Program-made: the position numbers and the translations under genes
The notes under the pieces: generated by a model
Database searches by the model: none
Told to the model about the DNA's origin: nothing
Seen by the model: only the letters and a program-made list of their open reading frames with translations
Shown here: in pieces, positions 1-7,360 of the stretch
Numbering within the stretch: position 1 is the first letter of the stretch
Layout of the letters: every line of letters starts with the position of its first letter
Origin: a virus
IMG/VR virus record: IMGVR_UViG_3300032291_003110
Coordinates: 1 to 28,356 of that record
Length of the DNA: 28,356 bases
Strand: one strand, 5' to 3'

Positions 1-368
1 CATGACTCCAACAACACTTTTACAGCTTTTATATACGCAAGGTCTCTGATTAAATTTCCCCGCTCAGTGAATTCTCGTCTTGTGTATTCTGGATTGTATA
101 ATCTATTGTGATAGACATTACCAAATGTAAGCCATTTCCATTGATATCTGTCTTCTCTGTTGAAGTCTGTCCAACACACTACCACTGTGTCATTGGCACC
201 AAATTTATAACGCTGATCGGCCTCCATTACAGAATTGAATATGAAATGGTTGCCGCCACCGCTTTGCCCCCAATTGTAAAATTCATCAAATTCTGGGGCA
301 AGACAGTCGGCCCAGGTACTCCAACGATAGTTGGTAAAACTGCATCCAAATGTAAAAAGTCTTGACAT
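1..368 (-). CDS. SGNH/GDSL hydrolase-like protein, N-terminal part (cut by window edge)
   Basis: Reading the minus strand from an ATG at 368 gives 122 open codons that run off the left edge, so the C-terminus is missing. The protein begins MSRLFTFGCSFTNYRW. The GCSFT segment (residues 8-12) fits the nucleophile block I of SGNH/GDSL hydrolases. It is followed by NWGQSGGGNH, resembling the glycine block II, and by VVVCWTDFNRED, resembling the block III strand (usually GxND). The family hydrolyses esters or acyl groups; many phage copies have no assigned substrate. It starts 2 bases after the stop of the radical-SAM gene upstream, so it belongs to the same run. The catalytic Asp-His block would lie outside the window. 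Fold assignment is fairly secure, activity is not. Confidence 0.75.
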   Translation of the reverse strand, partial: MSRLFTFGCSFTNYRWSTWADCLAPEFDEFYNWGQSGGGNHFIFNSVMEADQRYKFGANDTVVVCWTDFNREDRYQWKWLTFGNVYHNRLYNPEYTRREFTERGNLIRDLAYIKAVKVLLES

Positions 369-370
369 TG

Positions 371-2392
371 TTATGACCCCAGGTGCTGTTTTTTTATAGA
401 AAAAGCACCTTGTGCTTTGGCAGCGCCGGCACCGCGACGTGTGCCTTTGGCATTTTCAATGCCAATGCGATCCACTGTGGCCTTGCCAAAGTTTCGTCGT
501 CTTGCAAAGTAAAACAGTTCAAGGAATCGATTCAAACTCATGGTCTTGTCTTCGGGAAAATCCAAGCGATAAGTTGTGGCAGTTTTTTCCAAGGGCTGGT
601 TGAAACTGAGATAATCCCAGATGTTGTAATCTACGTCAAGATTCATGGGATATTGATTTCTATCCGTGTACTTGATGTAGTAGTTTCTTTGCAGTTTTAT
701 CAAACTGGCCAACAAGTCTTCGGGCCAGTTGTAACGTTGTAAAAACTTTTCCAGGAAATCGTATAATTCGTCCACACGATCTTCTTGATGCATGTTCATA
801 CTTGTTCTGTGAATGATGTTCCAGCCGTGTATTTCTACACCAATCTTGGGATGATTTATCTTGCCAGTATTCATCCAGTTGGCAAAGTATTGCCTGGTTT
901 CGGCTTCTTCTTTGATCAGCCACTCATTGGTCATGAAGTACTCAAACAAGTCTTCATAGTAGTCGTTGTAACTGATGCCCATGTACTTGTTGACGAAACG
1001 TGCAACCAGGGTGGCAAAGCCATTGATGTGGAATGTGGTCTGGAACCATGAGAAAATCTGCGCATCCAACATGGTGGGAGTGGGCATGTCCTTGGTGCCT
1101 GTTATGACATCAATGCTTTCTTCAATGTGTTCCACACTGTAACTGCCAGCAAAGTAATCCGTAACAGGCTGACTGGTAATCTTGAACAGTTTCTTTTGCA
1201 ACAGGTTCATTTCGGCATTTTCCAACAACTGTGCCTGGAACACAGTGATGCCTGTGTGCTGATTCAAGTCATACAGGGCATAGAAGTTCTTCTTCCATGT
1301 TTCCAAAGTTTCACCAGGCAATCCCAAGATTAATTCTGTGTATGCAGGAATGTTGCGTTGATCGCACAGTTCAAACACTTCGTTCAGCTTGTTCATTTCC
1401 ATGTTTTTTCTGCGAATGTTCTCCAACACATCATGGTCCAAACTCTGCACACTCAGTGTAAGCCCTTGATTGAAGCCACGTGCATCCAGCAGTTTCTTCA
1501 CAATGTCTATGACTTCTTTCTTTTGGTTCTTGGCCCAGGCCACACTGAATGTTCTTGGTGAGCCATACTTTTCTTGCATCTCAATGATTTTGTCTGCAAT
1601 CATGCCATCACGTTCGGGAAACATGCCAAAGTTAGCATCGGTGATTGAGATCCAGTCAAAGTTGCGCTTGGCCATCCATTCCAGTTCATCAAACACACGT
1701 TCCAATTCAAACTTCTTGACCTTGTTGTATGTTAGGCTTCCCCAGTCACAGAATGTACAAGCAAACGGGCAACCGCGATTGGTCTCCAGTGTGCCTTGCC
1801 ATGTGACTTCGGGATGGTCAGCAATCATTTGATCAAAGATACCCGACAAATAAGGACTGGCCACTTCATCCAATGACTCAATGCGTTCAGCGTCTTGTGT
1901 TTTTACTGCTTCACCATTTCTGTTGATCAGCAGGCCAGGTACTGTTTCCCAGTCTCGAGTTTCAAAATGCTCTAACACACGTTTGAAAGTTATCTCACCT
2001 TCATAACAAATCACAAGATCTATGAATGATTCTTTGCGGAACAAATCAGGATCAGTTATGGCAACTTCTGGTCCACCAAATATGGTCAGCACTGCAGGAT
2101 TGATTTCTTTGATACGTCGAGCCAGGGCATAGTTATAACGATGGTTCCACACATACGTGCTGAACGTTACAATTTCATTTTTGGCTAGTCGTTGCGCCAA
2201 AGGCTCCACAGCATCTCTACGCCATATCCAATCAGTAACTTCAAATCTTTCACGTATCCAGGGGTCTTGCAGTGAATAACTCCATACCACACCTGCCGAA
2301 TATGGCAAGTAATATGCATTGAATTCTTTGGGTCCTTGTTGGAAATTGGGTTGAACCCAGGCTAATTTGTATGTCATCCTGTATTTAATCAC
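371..2392 (-). CDS. B12-binding radical SAM protein
   Basis: A 673-residue protein with the architecture of cobalamin-dependent radical SAM enzymes. An N-terminal Rossmann-like B12-binding region (about residues 10-160, with IFGGPEVA at 104-111) is followed by a radical SAM core with CPFACTFC, giving cluster ligands C208, C212 and C215. A long C-terminal extension (about 430-673) matches no domain I can name. Such enzymes perform methylations or ring rearrangements on unactivated carbons; the substrate here is unknown. The GTG start at 2392 overlaps the stop of the preceding glycosyltransferase by 4 bases (GTGA). An ATG at 2377 (residue 6) is an alternative start but has poor ribosome-binding spacing. 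It lies in one run with QueD and glycosyltransferase genes. Confidence 0.88.
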   Translation of the reverse strand: MIKYRMTYKLAWVQPNFQQGPKEFNAYYLPYSAGVVWSYSLQDPWIRERFEVTDWIWRRDAVEPLAQRLAKNEIVTFSTYVWNHRYNYALARRIKEINPAVLTIFGGPEVAITDPDLFRKESFIDLVICYEGEITFKRVLEHFETRDWETVPGLLINRNGEAVKTQDAERIESLDEVASPYLSGIFDQMIADHPEVTWQGTLETNRGCPFACTFCDWGSLTYNKVKKFELERVFDELEWMAKRNFDWISITDANFGMFPERDGMIADKIIEMQEKYGSPRTFSVAWAKNQKKEVIDIVKKLLDARGFNQGLTLSVQSLDHDVLENIRRKNMEMNKLNEVFELCDQRNIPAYTELILGLPGETLETWKKNFYALYDLNQHTGITVFQAQLLENAEMNLLQKKLFKITSQPVTDYFAGSYSVEHIEESIDVITGTKDMPTPTMLDAQIFSWFQTTFHINGFATLVARFVNKYMGISYNDYYEDLFEYFMTNEWLIKEEAETRQYFANWMNTGKINHPKIGVEIHGWNIIHRTSMNMHQEDRVDELYDFLEKFLQRYNWPEDLLASLIKLQRNYYIKYTDRNQYPMNLDVDYNIWDYLSFNQPLEKTATTYRLDFPEDKTMSLNRFLELFYFARRRNFGKATVDRIGIENAKGTRRGAGAAKAQGAFSIKKQHLGS

Positions 2393-3222
2393 TTGGCAAA
2401 GTGCCGATGCGGATTGTCAAATTGCACCATTTGCTTGTTAACGTCATTCTGGGCCAATTTTTCCCAGGGGTCTTGTGTGCCTTTCCAAATGTTTTGAAAG
2501 AATTCAACACTGAGTCCTTGGCTGTGCATGTATGTGGCTAACTTGGCACAATCTTGATGACGTAGTTCAATCTGTGTCACGCTGTGGAAATCTGCCTCAT
2601 CCATGGGGCGACCCTCCAAGGCAGCACGTTCACGGAATGTGGCATCATTGTTGTTGCCGGTAATATCGGCACGGTCATGCAACACCCAAACAGGTATGCG
2701 TTCCCAGATGTCCAACATATAGGCCTGTTGACTGAGCCAGCCATCTTGTACTGAGTGCGGAGAGATATAGCCCAATAGTTCATACCATTTGCGTGGTAAT
2801 ATAGGGAAGATACTGTAGGGATGATCCAAGTGAGTATGAAATGCCAGCAGTTTGAACTCACCTTCATGCCGCATGATTTCTGTGTCCCAACCTTGGGTTT
2901 CCATCACAGCATCATCATTCCAAATCATCAACCAACGAGCATCAGTGTGTTCGGCCAATTTGTTGTTGTAGATGTGCAGTCTATGATAGCCTTGACGTTC
3001 AAACTGCATGGCAGTGTAATTGAGATTGCGTTCGTCCAACCAAGGTTGTAATTCCGTCTTGAAGTATTCAGTACCTGCCACATCATCATTGTCAAACGCA
3101 AACATCAACTGTAGTTGTTCGGGATGATCAGCAAGATCAATCAGGCTGCGAACACTACGGCCCAGGCTGTCAGTGCGGCCTCTTGTGGCCAGCAACATTG
3201 CAATATCATACTCAGGTGCCAT
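2389..3222 (-). CDS. GT-A type glycosyltransferase-like protein
   Basis: The protein starts MAPEYDIAMLLATRGR, typical of the first strand of family 2-like GT-A glycosyltransferases. FAFDNDD and, further on, MIWNDDAVM provide candidate acidic metal and nucleotide-sugar binding motifs. The chosen ATG at 3222 has GAGGA about 8 bases upstream and gives 277 residues. The open frame extends to 3303, but those extra 27 residues lie inside the preceding QueD-like gene and look unnatural. It overlaps that gene by 11 bases and is followed by the B12 radical SAM gene with a 4-base overlap. Sugar donor and acceptor cannot be told; phage surface glycans, host lipopolysaccharide or modified DNA are all possible acceptors. 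Confidence 0.75.
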   Translation of the reverse strand: MAPEYDIAMLLATRGRTDSLGRSVRSLIDLADHPEQLQLMFAFDNDDVAGTEYFKTELQPWLDERNLNYTAMQFERQGYHRLHIYNNKLAEHTDARWLMIWNDDAVMETQGWDTEIMRHEGEFKLLAFHTHLDHPYSIFPILPRKWYELLGYISPHSVQDGWLSQQAYMLDIWERIPVWVLHDRADITGNNNDATFRERAALEGRPMDEADFHSVTQIELRHQDCAKLATYMHSQGLSVEFFQNIWKGTQDPWEKLAQNDVNKQMVQFDNPHRHFAK

Positions 3223-3697
3223 ACAACAAGTCCTCGTTCCAATCGCTATTACCTTCGTAGATGGCGCTGTTGGCACCGTGTTCAGCGCACTCAACTCGGA
3301 CACAATAGCAACGATCGTTGGTCTTTTGTCGAATCAATTCATCAGCAAAGTTAAAAGCATGTTCGGCAAATTTCTCTGCACCCACACCATCAAAAATTCT
3401 AATCTCAGCTAGATCCAATGCTTCCAGTTCTTGGAACTTGGCCAAGTGTGGATCAGTTTTATCCAAGGCCAACTTGTGATCAAAATGATCTTCCAGCCAG
3501 GCCTTGAGTGGTTTGAGTCCGCCAAAGTCCACGGCCCAGTTTTTGTTGTCTAATGAGTCGCATCCAAATGTGAATGTAAACGCTAGACTGTAGCCATGTA
3601 GCAAATGACAATGTGAATGATCTGCGTTGGGTTGGCGGAATACCGCTGACAGACCAATGTTGTGTCCGTAATGTTTTGTTGAGTAATATTTTGCCAT
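3212..3697 (-). CDS. queD: QueD / 6-pyruvoyl-tetrahydropterin synthase family protein
   Basis: This 161-residue T-fold protein belongs to the 6-carboxytetrahydropterin synthase family, which acts after GTP cyclohydrolase I in 7-deazaguanine (preQ0) synthesis. SHCHLLHGYS (28-37) contains the likely catalytic Cys30 and His34. VDFGGLK is at 56-62, FDHKLAL at 72-78 and a glutamate-bearing VECAEHGANSAIY strand lies near the C-terminus. The usual zinc triad looks altered: HGH reads HGY (Tyr36), and the histidine of FSAAHRL appears replaced in GLSAVFRQ (Phe20). The start at 3697 has AGGAG 8 bases upstream and sits directly behind the duplicated promoter element. Family membership is clear; whether it makes the canonical product is uncertain. 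Confidence 0.88.
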   Translation of the reverse strand: MAKYYSTKHYGHNIGLSAVFRQPNADHSHCHLLHGYSLAFTFTFGCDSLDNKNWAVDFGGLKPLKAWLEDHFDHKLALDKTDPHLAKFQELEALDLAEIRIFDGVGAEKFAEHAFNFADELIRQKTNDRCYCVRVECAEHGANSAIYEGNSDWNEDLLYGT

Positions 3698-3704
3698 TGT
3701 AATT

Positions 3705-3770
3705 CTCCTATGTTAAATTATAGCATAGACTGGCAGAGTTTGTATAGCGGGATGAAGCCAAAGACCGCTT
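3705..3770 (-). repeat. 66-bp intergenic repeat, copy 1 (promoter/leader element)
   Basis: Nearly identical to 4495-4560 apart from one single-base gap and a few changes. On the minus strand it carries, in order, an inverted repeat AGCGG-N14-CCGCT, an extended -10 TGCTATAAT, and AGGAG ahead of the QueD-like gene. The -10 lies between CTATG and CATAG, which are complementary. No T-run follows the GC stem, so it does not look like a classic terminator. Confidence 0.9.
3717..3726 (-). promoter_or_regulatory. Extended -10 promoter for queD-like gene
   Basis: The minus strand reads TGCTATAAT, a consensus extended -10 (TGnTATAAT), with TACAAA 16 bases further upstream as a weak -35. The AGGAG Shine-Dalgarno (3705-3709) and ATG (3697) follow at normal spacing. 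The same arrangement precedes the neighbouring methyltransferase gene. Confidence 0.65.
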
Positions 3771-3780
3771 AAAAAAATAG

Positions 3781-4488
3781 TTATTTTTCAAATACTAATC
3801 TAATATTTCCGTCTAGGTACTCGTCGTAGATCTCTGCAATTAAATTATCAATGATTAAAAATTTTAAAGGCAGTGTTTTAATTTTTTGATTTACATAATC
3901 TGACAGTTTTCCAGTATCAGGCGCATCAGTGTCAAACAACTCTTTTAAGATTTTTTTATCTGTGTTGTCAACCATTCGGGCCACGTTCATTGAAAGATAT
4001 CCTCTGCCCCCCGGTTTTATAATTTTTGTAAAATCCATAACTCTTTCATAAAAACTTGTAATTGGAATATAATGCAGTGCATTGATGGAAAATGCACACT
4101 GGAAAAAATTTGTATGTTTGGTAATAAAATTGTCATCAAAATATTCATTGACATCTCTCTCTTCGCCACTGCCGTCGAATCCTATGATTCCAGGTATTAT
4201 ATCTTTGAAAAAATTCATTCCACATCCAATGTCTGCAATTTTTGATGGTTGTATTTCCAATAACTTAGTTAGATAATAAAAAGATGCACAGGGGATAATT
4301 CCAGTTAATGTTTGACATCTAGGGCTGACCATACGATTACTCGACTGCAAATTGTCAGTCTGATGAAATTTGTAGAAATCATTTAGTGTAAACCGTCCAT
4401 ATTTGTTCTTAATTTCTTCTTTAAAAAATTCAACAATTTTTTTACATATTTCTTCGTTGTATGGATCAAGTTGTAATTGATTTGCCAT
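3781..4488 (-). CDS. Class I SAM-dependent methyltransferase-like protein
   Basis: A 235-residue protein with IADIGCG (84-90), the motif I SAM-binding loop of class I methyltransferases. IIGFDGSGEERDV supplies a plausible motif II acidic strand, INALHYIP resembles motif IV, and IIKPGGRGYLSMN matches the post-motif strand. The substrate is unknown. The gene is clearly AT-richer than most neighbours and is bracketed by two copies of a 66-bp promoter-like repeat, suggesting acquisition as a cassette. The start has a strong AGGAGG 5 bases upstream. The downstream end lies only about 10 bases from repeat copy 1. Confidence 0.82.
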   Translation of the reverse strand: MANQLQLDPYNEEICKKIVEFFKEEIKNKYGRFTLNDFYKFHQTDNLQSSNRMVSPRCQTLTGIIPCASFYYLTKLLEIQPSKIADIGCGMNFFKDIIPGIIGFDGSGEERDVNEYFDDNFITKHTNFFQCAFSINALHYIPITSFYERVMDFTKIIKPGGRGYLSMNVARMVDNTDKKILKELFDTDAPDTGKLSDYVNQKIKTLPLKFLIIDNLIAEIYDEYLDGNIRLVFEK

Positions 4489-4494
4489 GTCATC

Positions 4495-4560
4495 CTCCTA
4501 TGTTAATTATAGCATAGACTGGCAGAGTTTGTAAAGCGGGATGAACGTCAAAGGCCGCTG
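4495..4560 (-). repeat. 66-bp intergenic repeat, copy 2 (promoter/leader element)
   Basis: Second copy of the element at 3705-3770, upstream of the methyltransferase gene. It keeps the AGCGG/CCGCT inverted repeat (loop one base longer), the extended -10 TGCTATAAT, the CTATG/CATAG pair around it and the Shine-Dalgarno sequence. Differences concentrate in the loop of the GC stem. Confidence 0.9.
4506..4515 (-). promoter_or_regulatory. Extended -10 promoter for methyltransferase gene
   Basis: Minus-strand TGCTATAAT with TTTACA 18 bases upstream as a possible -35. It is followed by AGGAGG (4494-4499) and the ATG at 4488. Identical in layout to the promoter ahead of the QueD-like gene. Confidence 0.65.
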
Positions 4561-4570
4561 TTTATATGAA

Positions 4571-5377
4571 CTATAGATGGTATTGATCAATTATATCCAA
4601 GGTATTAACAAAATAATTGTTTCTTAGCAGTGGATCTATGTTGTAATTTTCTACTAACCAATTATCTATCCATGCTTCTTGCAAAAAGTTGGTATTTGAT
4701 ATGTGCATTGATTTTTTATTTTTAATTGAATCAATAATCAACTCAGGATATACATCAACATACTTATATCTATTTCGCGCATAAAAATTGTCCAATAGAG
4801 GCAGTATGTTTTTTGATGGTGTAATATCAAATGTATTGGTAATGTCATGACATTTTTGTATCAACAGTGTTGGATTGTAAAACCATTCAAAGTTAAACGT
4901 GTAGTCGGAATCTTTGATTAATGAACGTTTCATAATTTGAGTTATAGAACTACCTTGGCAGGCAAAAAAACATAATCTTGCCCATTCTCTGAGATATTGA
5001 AAATCAACATCTCCGCCTGATTGCCCCGAGATGGTAGACAATGAAGGAATAAAATAGTTTAAAACAACATGATTTTTTAATTTATCAAACGTATTTTTAT
5101 TGAAGTCTTCGATAGAAAAATCATATCCTGCTGTTCGGGACAAACACATAACAATGTATTTTAAATACGATTTGTTATCTACCACAATATTAATTCTTCC
5201 ACGCACATGTGGGCTATTTAATATTTTACGTTTGGTTGTAAACTTAATCTCTGAATGATATGTAACGCGGTCATAAATCGACTCATTATTGTGTTCACAG
5301 TTTACACCACTCAGTGAGTTTAGCAAGAAAGTTAAAAAATGTCCGTGTGAACCACTAGGAAACACAATTTCAATCAT
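4571..5377 (-). CDS. Uncharacterised AT-rich phage protein, possibly sulfotransferase-like
   Basis: A 268-residue protein beginning MIEIVFPSGSHGHFLTFLLN. The PSGSHGHFL segment resembles the P-loop-like PAPS-binding turn at the start of sulfotransferases, but I see no convincing second PAPS motif, so this is only a suggestion. The rest is rich in Asn, Lys, Ile and Tyr and matches no family I recognise. Base composition is noticeably AT-rich, like the methyltransferase gene next to it, hinting that the two arrived together. No good Shine-Dalgarno precedes the ATG at 5377; a CATAAATA box lies 9 bases upstream. Confidence 0.6.
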   Translation of the reverse strand: MIEIVFPSGSHGHFLTFLLNSLSGVNCEHNNESIYDRVTYHSEIKFTTKRKILNSPHVRGRINIVVDNKSYLKYIVMCLSRTAGYDFSIEDFNKNTFDKLKNHVVLNYFIPSLSTISGQSGGDVDFQYLREWARLCFFACQGSSITQIMKRSLIKDSDYTFNFEWFYNPTLLIQKCHDITNTFDITPSKNILPLLDNFYARNRYKYVDVYPELIIDSIKNKKSMHISNTNFLQEAWIDNWLVENYNIDPLLRNNYFVNTLDIIDQYHL

Positions 5378-5386
5378 ATAGAAAAA

Positions 5387-5394
5387 TATTTATG
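5387..5394 (-). promoter_or_regulatory. T4-late-promoter-like box CATAAATA
   Basis: The minus strand reads CATAAATA, matching the NATAAATA form of T4-like late promoters, 9 bases before the ATG at 5377 and overlapping the HIT gene stop. Position fits a promoter, although a transcript would have almost no leader. The same 8-mer occurs once by chance inside a gene on the opposite strand, so it is tentative. Confidence 0.35.
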
Positions 5395-5794
5395 CTGGCT
5401 GTTGATAGCCGGCTGCTCGATAGTTGGCTTGCCCTGAGATAACTCCACGTACACCGCCCACAGGGTCAGCACAATCACCCAGCCGTCTAGGAATGAGATG
5501 CACATGCGGATACATCACTGTTTGGCCAGCAGCAGTACCACAGTTGATGCCTATGTTGAATGCATCACACTCTCCGTCCGCAACCATTCGTCGACCCTCT
5601 CGCATGGCTGTTTCAAAACAATCGAATATGACTCGATCTGTATTGTATTGCGGCACAAACAACATGTGTCCTGGTGTCACAGGATAGCGGTCTTCAAACA
5701 CAGCCACATGAAAGTCTGTGAGTCGTTCAACCATTAAGTCCCAGGGTGCCACTCCTGCGGCTTGTGCTTCTGCTAATGTTTCGTACTTGATCAT
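5390..5794 (-). CDS. HIT-family nucleotide hydrolase/transferase-like protein
   Basis: A 134-residue histidine-triad protein. The family signature appears as GQTVMYPHVHLIPRR (90-104), where His97 and His99 correspond to the catalytic and last histidines. The first histidine of the HxHxH triad is replaced by Tyr95. Upstream ERYPVTPGHMLFVP-like strands (DRYPVTPGHML, 35-45) and the closing DPVGGVRGVI (110-119) are also typical. HIT proteins cleave phosphoramidate or phosphoanhydride bonds of nucleotides. The ATG overlaps the stop of the membrane protein gene upstream by 4 bases. Its cellular role in the phage cannot be read from sequence. Confidence 0.88.
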   Translation of the reverse strand: MIKYETLAEAQAAGVAPWDLMVERLTDFHVAVFEDRYPVTPGHMLFVPQYNTDRVIFDCFETAMREGRRMVADGECDAFNIGINCGTAAGQTVMYPHVHLIPRRLGDCADPVGGVRGVISGQANYRAAGYQQPA

Positions 5795-6489
5795 TCTTTT
5801 CTACCGCCAAACAACTGCAACAAATTCAAGAACAAGTTGATAAAGTCCATGTACAATGTCAATGCACCACGTACTTCTGCCGCATCGCTAGTTTCCACAC
5901 TGAGTTCTTCACGAATCTTTTGTGTGTCGTAGGCAGTGAGTCCCAGAAAGATTATGATAGCCAGGGCACTGATAACCATTTGCATCACGGTTGATCCAAT
6001 GAAGATGTTCACAAGGCTGGCAATCACAATGGCAATCAAGCCCACAAACAAGAACTTGCCCAGGCTATCCAAACTTTGTTTGGTAAAGTAGCCATAGCCA
6101 CTCATTACCCCAAACAAGATGGCAGCGCCCATGAATGCACTCACAATCGATCCCATGGTAAACACAGCAAAGATCATTGCAAAGCTCAGGCCCATCAAGG
6201 CCGCGAATCCATGTAGACACAACTGTGCCACTTGCTTTGACGGGTCATTGGCCAACACGTAACTCACACCAAATATGGCTGCTAGTGGTGCAAAAATCAC
6301 AATCCATTTCAACACCCCGGTAAAAAAGAATTGCAAAAGTTCTGGTGTGGTACCAATCCAGTAGCTGACCAACATGCTGACCAGTACTGCCAGGCTCATG
6401 TGCCCATACACACGACCCATGGCCGAATTAATTTCTTCTGCTGATCGATAATTTAAAACGTCTTGACTGTTGTAGTTTGTATCAAACAT
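5791..6489 (-). CDS. Bax inhibitor-1/YccA-family membrane protein
   Basis: A 232-residue protein with about seven hydrophobic segments (roughly 31-46, 56-80, 87-110, 112-133, 146-165, 170-186, 209-227) after a soluble N-terminus. This is the pattern of the Bax inhibitor-1 (TMBIM) family. The C-terminal signatures GLTAYDTQKI (183-192) and LYMDFINLFLNLL (212-224) are present. Asp188 and Asp215 match the pair that forms the pH-sensitive site in the bacterial calcium-leak homologue YetJ. Bacterial relatives include YccA, a modulator of the FtsH protease. AAAGGA lies 7 bases before the ATG. In a phage it could act on host membrane physiology or proteolysis; this is inference. Confidence 0.92.
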   Translation of the reverse strand: MFDTNYNSQDVLNYRSAEEINSAMGRVYGHMSLAVLVSMLVSYWIGTTPELLQFFFTGVLKWIVIFAPLAAIFGVSYVLANDPSKQVAQLCLHGFAALMGLSFAMIFAVFTMGSIVSAFMGAAILFGVMSGYGYFTKQSLDSLGKFLFVGLIAIVIASLVNIFIGSTVMQMVISALAIIIFLGLTAYDTQKIREELSVETSDAAEVRGALTLYMDFINLFLNLLQLFGGRKE

Positions 6490-6499
6490 AATTTTTCCT

Positions 6500-6616
6500 T
6501 TAAGTTAATTCTACCACTCTATATTGAGATGCAGGATAGTGTTCCTGCAACCACTCCAAAAGTCCTGGTTCCCAGTGAAATTGAATTTCGCCTGTGATAT
6601 TTGTAATTATGATCAT
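6500..6616 (-). CDS. Small 38-residue ORF downstream of folE
   Basis: A short minus-strand ORF from ATG 6616 to TAA 6500 fills the gap between folE and the membrane protein gene. It overlaps the folE stop by 4 bases in the ATGA arrangement used throughout this genome, and GGAG lies 11 bases upstream. The product starts MIIITNITGEIQFHWEPG and continues into a hydrophilic segment with LLEWLQEHYP. No family is recognised. The coupling and gap-filling position support it being translated; the short length keeps confidence moderate. Confidence 0.55.
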   Translation of the reverse strand: MIIITNITGEIQFHWEPGLLEWLQEHYPASQYRVVELT

Positions 6617-7359
6617 CTTGGTGCAAACTCCTGTTGCAGTTTGATATTGTCCATGAACTCTTTTTTCACACTGTCGTCTGTTTTAAAAGCACCACGCAAC
6701 ACAGTGGTCTGTGTCAAACTTGAGTGTGCCATGATGCCGCGATTCTCACAGCAACCGTGTACTGCTTGAATGTACACACCCACATCTTTTGAGTTGGTCG
6801 CTGCCATGATCTCATTGGCAATGTCTATGCACAGCTCTTCCTGTAAGGTACCGCGACGAGCACACCACTGAGCAATACGAGTGTACTTGCTAAGACCGAT
6901 AAGTTTTTGTGCGGCGATGATACCAATGTAAGCGACACCACTAACGGGCTGATGATGATGACTGCACATAGAGCGCAACTCGCTACGTACCACCAACATA
7001 CCTTCGTAACGGTCCGCTGTATCGTTTGGAAATGCTGTTGCGTCTGGTGGGGGTTCATATCGTCCTGCCATTATTTCATTGAAATACATCTTGGCCAGTC
7101 TACGTGCTGTGCCTTTACTATTAGGGTCGTTTTCTCTATCAATTAGCAATCGATCAAGTACTGTTTCAAATGCTTCTGTTGCTTCGGTAATCAAATGTTC
7201 TTTATCACTATCGTGCAAATATTCACTGATGTTGTCTCCGGCCCAAAAGCGTTTTCCTTCACGCTTCATTTTAAAGCGAAGTACATCTGATAGATATGCT
7301 TCTTTGTATCCGCCGTCTCCGGCCATTGCGTCCAGTGCTGTTTGTTCTTTATCTGTCAT
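6613..7359 (-). CDS. folE: GTP cyclohydrolase I
   Basis: A 248-residue protein of the FolE family, converting GTP to 7,8-dihydroneopterin triphosphate, the first step of both folate and 7-deazaguanine synthesis. Zinc and active-site motifs are visible: SMCSHHHQPVSG (130-141) with Cys132, His134 and His135, LIGLSKYTRI (153-162), and HGCCENRG (201-208) with Cys203/Cys204. GTARRLAKMYFNE (83-95) matches the helical region with the TPxRvAkmy pattern. The N-terminal 50 residues are longer than in minimal FolE. With two QueD-family proteins and a DpdA-like transglycosylase in the same run, a role in DNA base modification is more likely than folate supply. Confidence 0.95.
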   Translation of the reverse strand: MTDKEQTALDAMAGDGGYKEAYLSDVLRFKMKREGKRFWAGDNISEYLHDSDKEHLITEATEAFETVLDRLLIDRENDPNSKGTARRLAKMYFNEIMAGRYEPPPDATAFPNDTADRYEGMLVVRSELRSMCSHHHQPVSGVAYIGIIAAQKLIGLSKYTRIAQWCARRGTLQEELCIDIANEIMAATNSKDVGVYIQAVHGCCENRGIMAHSSLTQTTVLRGAFKTDDSVKKEFMDNIKLQQEFAPR

Positions 7360-7360
7360 G

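Noticed and set aside
108-365. Plus-strand ORF of 85 codons at the left edge
   Set aside because: The opposite strand encodes a coherent SGNH-like N-terminus with recognisable motif blocks; the plus-strand frame shows no motif and no ribosome-binding site.
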